A program made the position numbers and the translations under genes. Positions 62,251 to 64,000 of a DNA stretch of 64,000 bases are shown piece after piece. Every line of letters begins with the position of its first letter. The stretch's first letter is position 1. The stretch is from Actinomycetes bacterium (GTDB lineage Bacteria; Actinomycetota; Actinomycetes; Mycobacteriales; Mycobacteriaceae), in assembly GCA_023461275.1 (NCBI GenBank), contig JAEYMI010000076.1, forward strand, positions 81,904 through 145,903. The letters are read 5' to 3'. The notes beneath the pieces are model-generated. The model was not told where the DNA came from and did no database searches. It saw only the letters and a program-made list of their open reading frames with translations.

Positions 62251-62955
62251 ATGAGCCGCCATTCACGACATCCCGAACTGCACCGCTCCGAGCGCGTCGG
62301 CTGGCTGCGTGCCGCCGTGCTGGGCGCCAATGATGGCATCGTCTCGGTGGCCGGCCTGGTGGTCGGCGTGGCCGCCGGCGGCGCCTCCGCTACCACCATC
62401 CTCGCCACCGGCGTGGCCGGCACCGTGGCCGGCGCGATGTCGATGGCCGCCGGCGAGTACGTCTCGGTACAGACCCAGGCCGACACCGAGGACGCAGACC
62501 TGGCAATGGAAAAGCGCGAGCTGCGCGAAAATCCGCACAGCGAGCTGGAGGAGCTGGCCGCGATCTACCGCCACCGCGGCCTGGAGCCTGCGCTGGCACG
62601 GCAGGTGGCCGAACAGCTCACCGCCCATGATGCGCTGGGTGCCCACGCCCGCGACGAACTGGGCATCACCGATACCCTGCGCGCCCGCCCGCTGCAGGCA
62701 GCGCTGGCCTCGGCCGGTGCGTTCACCTGCGGCGCGGCGCTGCCGGTGCTGACCGCCCTGCTCGCGCCGGTCGACAGGGTCGCACTGATGACCACGGCCA
62801 GTACCCTGCTCGGCCTGTGCCTGACCGGCGCAGTGGCGGCCAGGGCCGGCGGCGCACCGCCGGTTCGCGGCGCGATCCGGGTGATGTTCTGGGGCGCATT
62901 GGCGATGGCCGCGGCGGCCGGCGTCGGTCGCCTGTTCGGTGCCCACGTGTCATGA
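62251..62955 (+). CDS. VIT1/CCC1 family iron/manganese transporter
   Basis: 234 residues. The family opening HRSERVGWLRAAVLGANDGIVSVAGLVVGVA and the AAGEYVSVQTQADTE motif after helix 2 are clear, followed by a Glu-rich cytoplasmic part (ELRENPHSELEELAAIY) that binds metals and three C-terminal helices. It exports or sequesters Fe2+/Mn2+ at the membrane. It belongs to the gammaproteobacterial part; its stop overlaps the next ATG. Confidence 0.87.
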   Translation: MSRHSRHPELHRSERVGWLRAAVLGANDGIVSVAGLVVGVAAGGASATTILATGVAGTVAGAMSMAAGEYVSVQTQADTEDADLAMEKRELRENPHSELEELAAIYRHRGLEPALARQVAEQLTAHDALGAHARDELGITDTLRARPLQAALASAGAFTCGAALPVLTALLAPVDRVALMTTASTLLGLCLTGAVAARAGGAPPVRGAIRVMFWGALAMAAAAGVGRLFGAHVS

Positions 62956-63776
62956 CCGCCATGCTGCCACCGGCCACCGCACTGCTGGCCGAGATGGCCA
63001 GCCTGGCCGGCTGCGCACGCGCCGAAGGTTATGCGTGCATCACCGCTCGGCGCGAACATGGCGCCAGCTCGGTGGAGATTCCACAACCACAGTTCGCGAT
63101 CCTGCTGGAAGGACGCAAGCAGGTGCGTACCGCGCACCAGTCGCTGGAGTTCATGCCCGGCGACATCCTGCTGCTGACCCAGCGCTGCCGCATCGATGTG
63201 GTCAACACCCCCGACCCACGCAGTGGCCGCTACCTCAGCGCCATCGTGCCGCTGTGTGCCGAAGTGCTGGCGGCCGCACGCACGCTGTGGAGCGGGGAGC
63301 TTCCCGCCGCCGGTCATGCGATGGCGCGGCTGCCGTTGATCGATCATGGCGCGGTGCTGCGCCAGTGGCGGCAATCGCTGCAGGACGGCCGTTACAGCGA
63401 AGCGCGGCTGGCCCTGGCCTCGTTGGTACTGACCCTGTGCCGGCAGGGCCACGGCAACCTGCTGCTGCCGCAGGCGCCGAGCCTGGGCGAACAGATCCGC
63501 GACCGCATCGCCGCCGAACCCGCTCGCGACTGGCAATCGCGCGATGTGGAAGCGCTGTTCGCGCTGAGCGGCGCGACCCTGCGCCGTCGGCTCGCCGCCG
63601 AGGACACCAGCCTGCGCCAGCTGCTCACCGAGGCCCGGCTGGCGCATGGCATGCAGCTGCTCTACACCACCGACCTGCCGCTGAAGACCGTGGCCGCACG
63701 CGCGGGCTACCGCTCTGCGGCCAGTTTCAGCAAGCGCTTTGCCGAGCAGTACGGGCTGGCTCCCACAGACATTTGA
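62952..63776 (+). CDS. AraC family transcriptional regulator (gammaproteobacterial part)
   Basis: 274 residues from ATG 62952 overlapping the VIT-family stop. An N-terminal cupin-type sensor (VEIPQPQFAILLEGRKQVRTA, FMPGDILLL) precedes the HTH pair DVEALFALSGATLRRRL and PLKTVAARAGYRSAASFSKRFAEQYGLAP. The target is unknown; the coupling suggests a small regulon with the transporter. Confidence 0.85.
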   Translation: MTAMLPPATALLAEMASLAGCARAEGYACITARREHGASSVEIPQPQFAILLEGRKQVRTAHQSLEFMPGDILLLTQRCRIDVVNTPDPRSGRYLSAIVPLCAEVLAAARTLWSGELPAAGHAMARLPLIDHGAVLRQWRQSLQDGRYSEARLALASLVLTLCRQGHGNLLLPQAPSLGEQIRDRIAAEPARDWQSRDVEALFALSGATLRRRLAAEDTSLRQLLTEARLAHGMQLLYTTDLPLKTVAARAGYRSAASFSKRFAEQYGLAPTDI

Positions 63777-64000
63777 GGGGGGTCGGTAGGGCTGCGCCCT
63801 GCACCCGCCGAAGCAAGTGCAAGAGCCGAAGCAACAGCCAAAGCAACAGCCAAAGCAACAGCAACAGCGGCTATCCGTGGGATGGCGGGGCGGTGTGGGT
63901 GGGCAGGACACGCCGTAAACCCCGCTCCGCGGTCCGGCCCAGCCGCTGGCGGCTGTGCGTTCGGGCGCTTGCAAAGCAGTGCTTCGCAAGCAAAGCGCCC
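63777..64000. other. Non-coding tail with short repeats and a terminal hairpin
   Basis: No gene is supported. AAGCAACAGCC-type units repeat at about 63809-63868. The last 38 bases form a hairpin: GGGCGCTTGC (63963-63972) pairs with GCAAGC and GCGCCC at the very end, with AAA bulged. A hairpin exactly at the edge would suit a contig end in a dispersed repeat. Confidence 0.5.

Noticed and set aside
60735..63776. Horizontal transfer of a gshA island into the actinobacterium
   Set aside because: No integrase, attachment site or gradual composition change is present; the border is a pure G/C homopolymer, so misassembly is the simpler reading.

Overview
The first ~60.65 kb looks like one chromosomal stretch of a mycolic-acid actinobacterium. 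A Gordonia-like member of the Mycobacteriales is my inference from protein content; no search was run. It carries genes for mycothiol (mshB), coenzyme F420 (fbiA, fbiB, cofG), polymethylated polysaccharide and alpha-glucan synthesis (gpgS, glgM, glgC), LpqW, WhiB2, ESX components (eccB, eccE), a DUF222/HNH protein and many GTG starts at high GC. Gene order follows two M. tuberculosis blocks: typA-lpqW-mshB-fbiC-fdxC-dapC ... dapD-dapE-LOG-fadD6-folP2-gpgS-Rv1209-Rv1211-glgM-glgC (about Rv1165-Rv1213), and manA-SIS-Rv3258-Rv3259-whiB2-fbiA-fbiB (about Rv3255-Rv3262).

Layout. 1-4 kb: 3' part of a sugar porter, a lysoplasmalogenase-like protein and two related secreted proteins. 4.2-8.4 kb: a thiamine-type ABC importer operon ending in a Nudix gene. 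8.5-11.4 kb: two tandem secreted LIP lipases. 11.4-13.4 kb: a palindromic repeat and a DUF222/HNH gene. 13.4-15.9 kb: an EamA exporter, a TetR gene with twin operators facing an acyltransferase, and a small basic Cys-rich protein. 16-25 kb: typA, lpqW, mshB, a membrane protein, then a three-gene coupled set made of a CofH-like protein without its radical-SAM cysteines, a Baeyer-Villiger-type flavoprotein and CofG. 25-34 kb: regulators, VOC proteins, rhodanese plus cysteine dioxygenase, ferredoxin, dapC, a frameshifted TetR gene facing a sulfatase, and dapD. 34-43.5 kb: alcohol dehydrogenase, dapE, two LOG proteins, fadD6, folP2, gpgS and an rRNA methyltransferase. 43.5-50.7 kb: glgM/glgC, DUF4126, Nudix, fbiB, fbiA and whiB2. 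50.8-60.65 kb: a metallopeptidase, DUF3499, an SIS protein, manA, divergent eccE/eccB, and a urate-hydroxylase-like gene with TetR and an FMN reductase.

At 60,681-60,718 there is a run of G and C homopolymers. Everything after it (gshA, a VIT-family transporter, an AraC regulator, intergenic repeats) looks like Stenotrophomonas/Xanthomonadaceae DNA. Glutathione synthesis is out of place in a mycothiol organism. The simplest reading is a chimeric contig.

The most interesting biology is at 21.3-25.2 kb. At the place where relatives carry one fused CofG-CofH FO synthase (FbiC), this genome has CofG alone, preceded in reversed order by a CofH homologue missing the CX3CX2C cluster motif, with a flavin monooxygenase inserted between them and all three genes translationally coupled. 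FbiA and FbiB are intact elsewhere in the window, so F420 is probably made. The question is whether a working CofH exists elsewhere, or whether this is a repurposed deazaflavin-related system.
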